From an uncultured Brachyspira sp. (GTDB taxonomy: Bacteria > Spirochaetota > Brachyspiria > Brachyspirales > Brachyspiraceae), in assembly GCF_944393015.1 (NCBI RefSeq), contig NZ_CALXYQ010000019.1:1-52911 (forward strand): a DNA stretch of 52,911 nt, given 5' to 3'. Made by a program: the position numbers and the translations under genes. Below the pieces are notes generated by a model. It was not told the DNA's origin. It did not search any database and was given only the letters and a program-made list of their open reading frames with translations. Positions 52,039-52,911 of the stretch are shown piece after piece; within the stretch, counting starts at the first letter, position 1; every line of letters begins with the position of its first letter.

Positions 52039-52911
52039 ATGAAATATAAACCTACAAGCAGGAAAGAATTAAAAGATTTAGTAACAGATGAAAGTATTTA
52101 TTTGGGAAATATTGATACCAGCCTAATAACTGATATGTCAGGCTTATTTGAGTTTTTTAATAGAGATAATTATGAGGGTATAGAAAATTGGGATACTTCT
52201 AATGTAGAAGATATGTCTGGTATGTTTACTGCTAATAGGAATTTCAATAAAGATATTAGTAAATGGAATGTATCTAAAGTAAAAAATATGGCTAATATGT
52301 TTTTCTCGGCTGAAAAATTTAATCAGCCTTTGAATGATTTGGATGTAAGCAATGTAACAAATATGAATAGCATGTTCATGAATGCTAAAAGTTTTAATCA
52401 GCCTATCAATAATTGGAATGTAAGTAAAGTTAAAAATATGGACAATATGTTTCATAATGCTAATAGCTTTAATCAAGATATAAATGACTGGAATGTAAGC
52501 AATGTAGAAAGTATGAATCATATGTTTTCATCTGCTCATAAATTTAATCATCCTCTTAATAATTGGGATACTAAAAAAGTAAAAAGGATGTCTGGCATGT
52601 TTTCATTAGCTTATGCATTCAATCAAAATTTAGATGATTGGAATATTGATAATCTTTCGGATATGACTAATTTTAATAAAGATTCCGCATTAGAATTAAC
52701 TCCTAAATTCAAAACTTATTTATATGCTTTTACTTTAGATAAAAAAGAAAAAAATAATTTAAATGATTTTATAAAAAACAATGCCAAAGAAGTATACAAA
52801 ACTATAGAAAATAATAAAAATAAAAAAATCAATCTTCTTAAAAGATATTTAATAAATAATTTTTATAATGAATTAAAAGAATTAATACCAAATTATATTG
52901 AAAGTTTTAAT
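52039..52911 (+). CDS. DUF285 (BspA-like) repeat protein, cut by window end
   Basis: The reading frame is open from ATG 52039 (ATAGGAG upstream) to the last base, 291 codons without a stop. From about residue 25 to 215 it has seven or eight repeats of 23-24 residues of the type FNQPINNWNVSKVKNMDNMF, the DUF285/BspA leucine-rich-like surface repeat. The last 75 residues are helical, with no repeats. No signal peptide is present, so it may be cytoplasmic or exported by another route. It is behind the SMI1/KNR4 gene with a 16-nt gap and is probably in the same transcript. Confidence 0.88.
   Translation, partial: MKYKPTSRKELKDLVTDESIYLGNIDTSLITDMSGLFEFFNRDNYEGIENWDTSNVEDMSGMFTANRNFNKDISKWNVSKVKNMANMFFSAEKFNQPLNDLDVSNVTNMNSMFMNAKSFNQPINNWNVSKVKNMDNMFHNANSFNQDINDWNVSNVESMNHMFSSAHKFNHPLNNWDTKKVKRMSGMFSLAYAFNQNLDDWNIDNLSDMTNFNKDSALELTPKFKTYLYAFTLDKKEKNNLNDFIKNNAKEVYKTIENNKNKKINLLKRYLINNFYNELKELIPNYIESFN

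Noticed and set aside
52144-52521. 125-codon minus-strand ORF
   Set aside because: It is the antisense of the DUF285 repeats; its periodic sequence only mirrors the real gene, which has a ribosome site.
52201-52650. DUF285 region as a DNA tandem repeat
   Set aside because: The periodicity is at protein level (23-24 residues) with diverged codons, so it is a coding repeat.

Overview
The window looks like a chromosomal segment of a Brachyspira-type spirochaete. It is very AT-rich, carries the spirochaetal flgL-fliW-csrA flagellar cluster, has many lipoprotein and outer-membrane-type genes, and has intergenic spaces filled with short dispersed repeats. The species cannot be fixed from sequence reading alone.

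Layout. 0-2.7 kb: pyrimidine genes pyrB (with a fused PyrI-type zinc domain) and pyrC behind a terminator/attenuator-like hairpin. 2.9-8.3 kb: a lipoprotein hydrolase, then a five-gene minus-strand zinc operon (small His/Cys membrane protein, znuA, znuC, znuB, OB-like lipoprotein) with a 7-1-7 palindrome over its -35 box. 8.4-14.1 kb: fchA, an IS630 N-terminal remnant, a tandem NagZ pair of which one copy is degenerate, an Rpn-type nuclease and a DegT aminotransferase. 14.4-18.8 kb: a TSUP permease, a PD-(D/E)XK protein, a repeat cluster, RNase P RNA and a GT2 glycosyltransferase. 18.8-28.5 kb: surface glycosylation-type genes, outer-membrane proteins, a DUF5674/helical protein pair, flgL-fliW-csrA and a membrane metallopeptidase. 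28.5-36 kb: two tandem microprotein units, then a repeat-rich stretch carrying a large DUF4132 protein and an exported hydrolase. 36-42.6 kb: thioesterase, NSS transporter, PHP phosphatase, tRNA-Leu(GAG), a CorC/HlyC-type protein, tandem MITE-like elements and a PP-loop thiolase. 42.6-48 kb: minus-strand ftsZ, TPR protein, coaE and SPOR protein. 48.3 kb to the end: mtaB, an Abi_2/HEPN gene preceded by a small structured RNA, a divergent SMI1/KNR4 protein, and a DUF285 repeat protein cut by the window edge.

Most noteworthy. (1) Two tandem units at 28.87-29.48 kb, each with matching promoter, conserved leader, overlapping mini-ORF, a 36-residue acidic peptide and its own terminator. (2) An Abi_2 gene with a promoter-driven hairpin RNA just upstream, sharing a mirror-image promoter with the SMI1 gene. 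(3) A roughly 250-bp MITE-like element whose insertion is proven by an empty-site copy in the same window. (4) Several genes whose -10 box lies exactly 6 nt before the ATG, suggesting leaderless mRNAs, concentrated in nuclease/defence-like genes.

All assignments come from reading the translated proteins and the DNA directly; no database searches were run.
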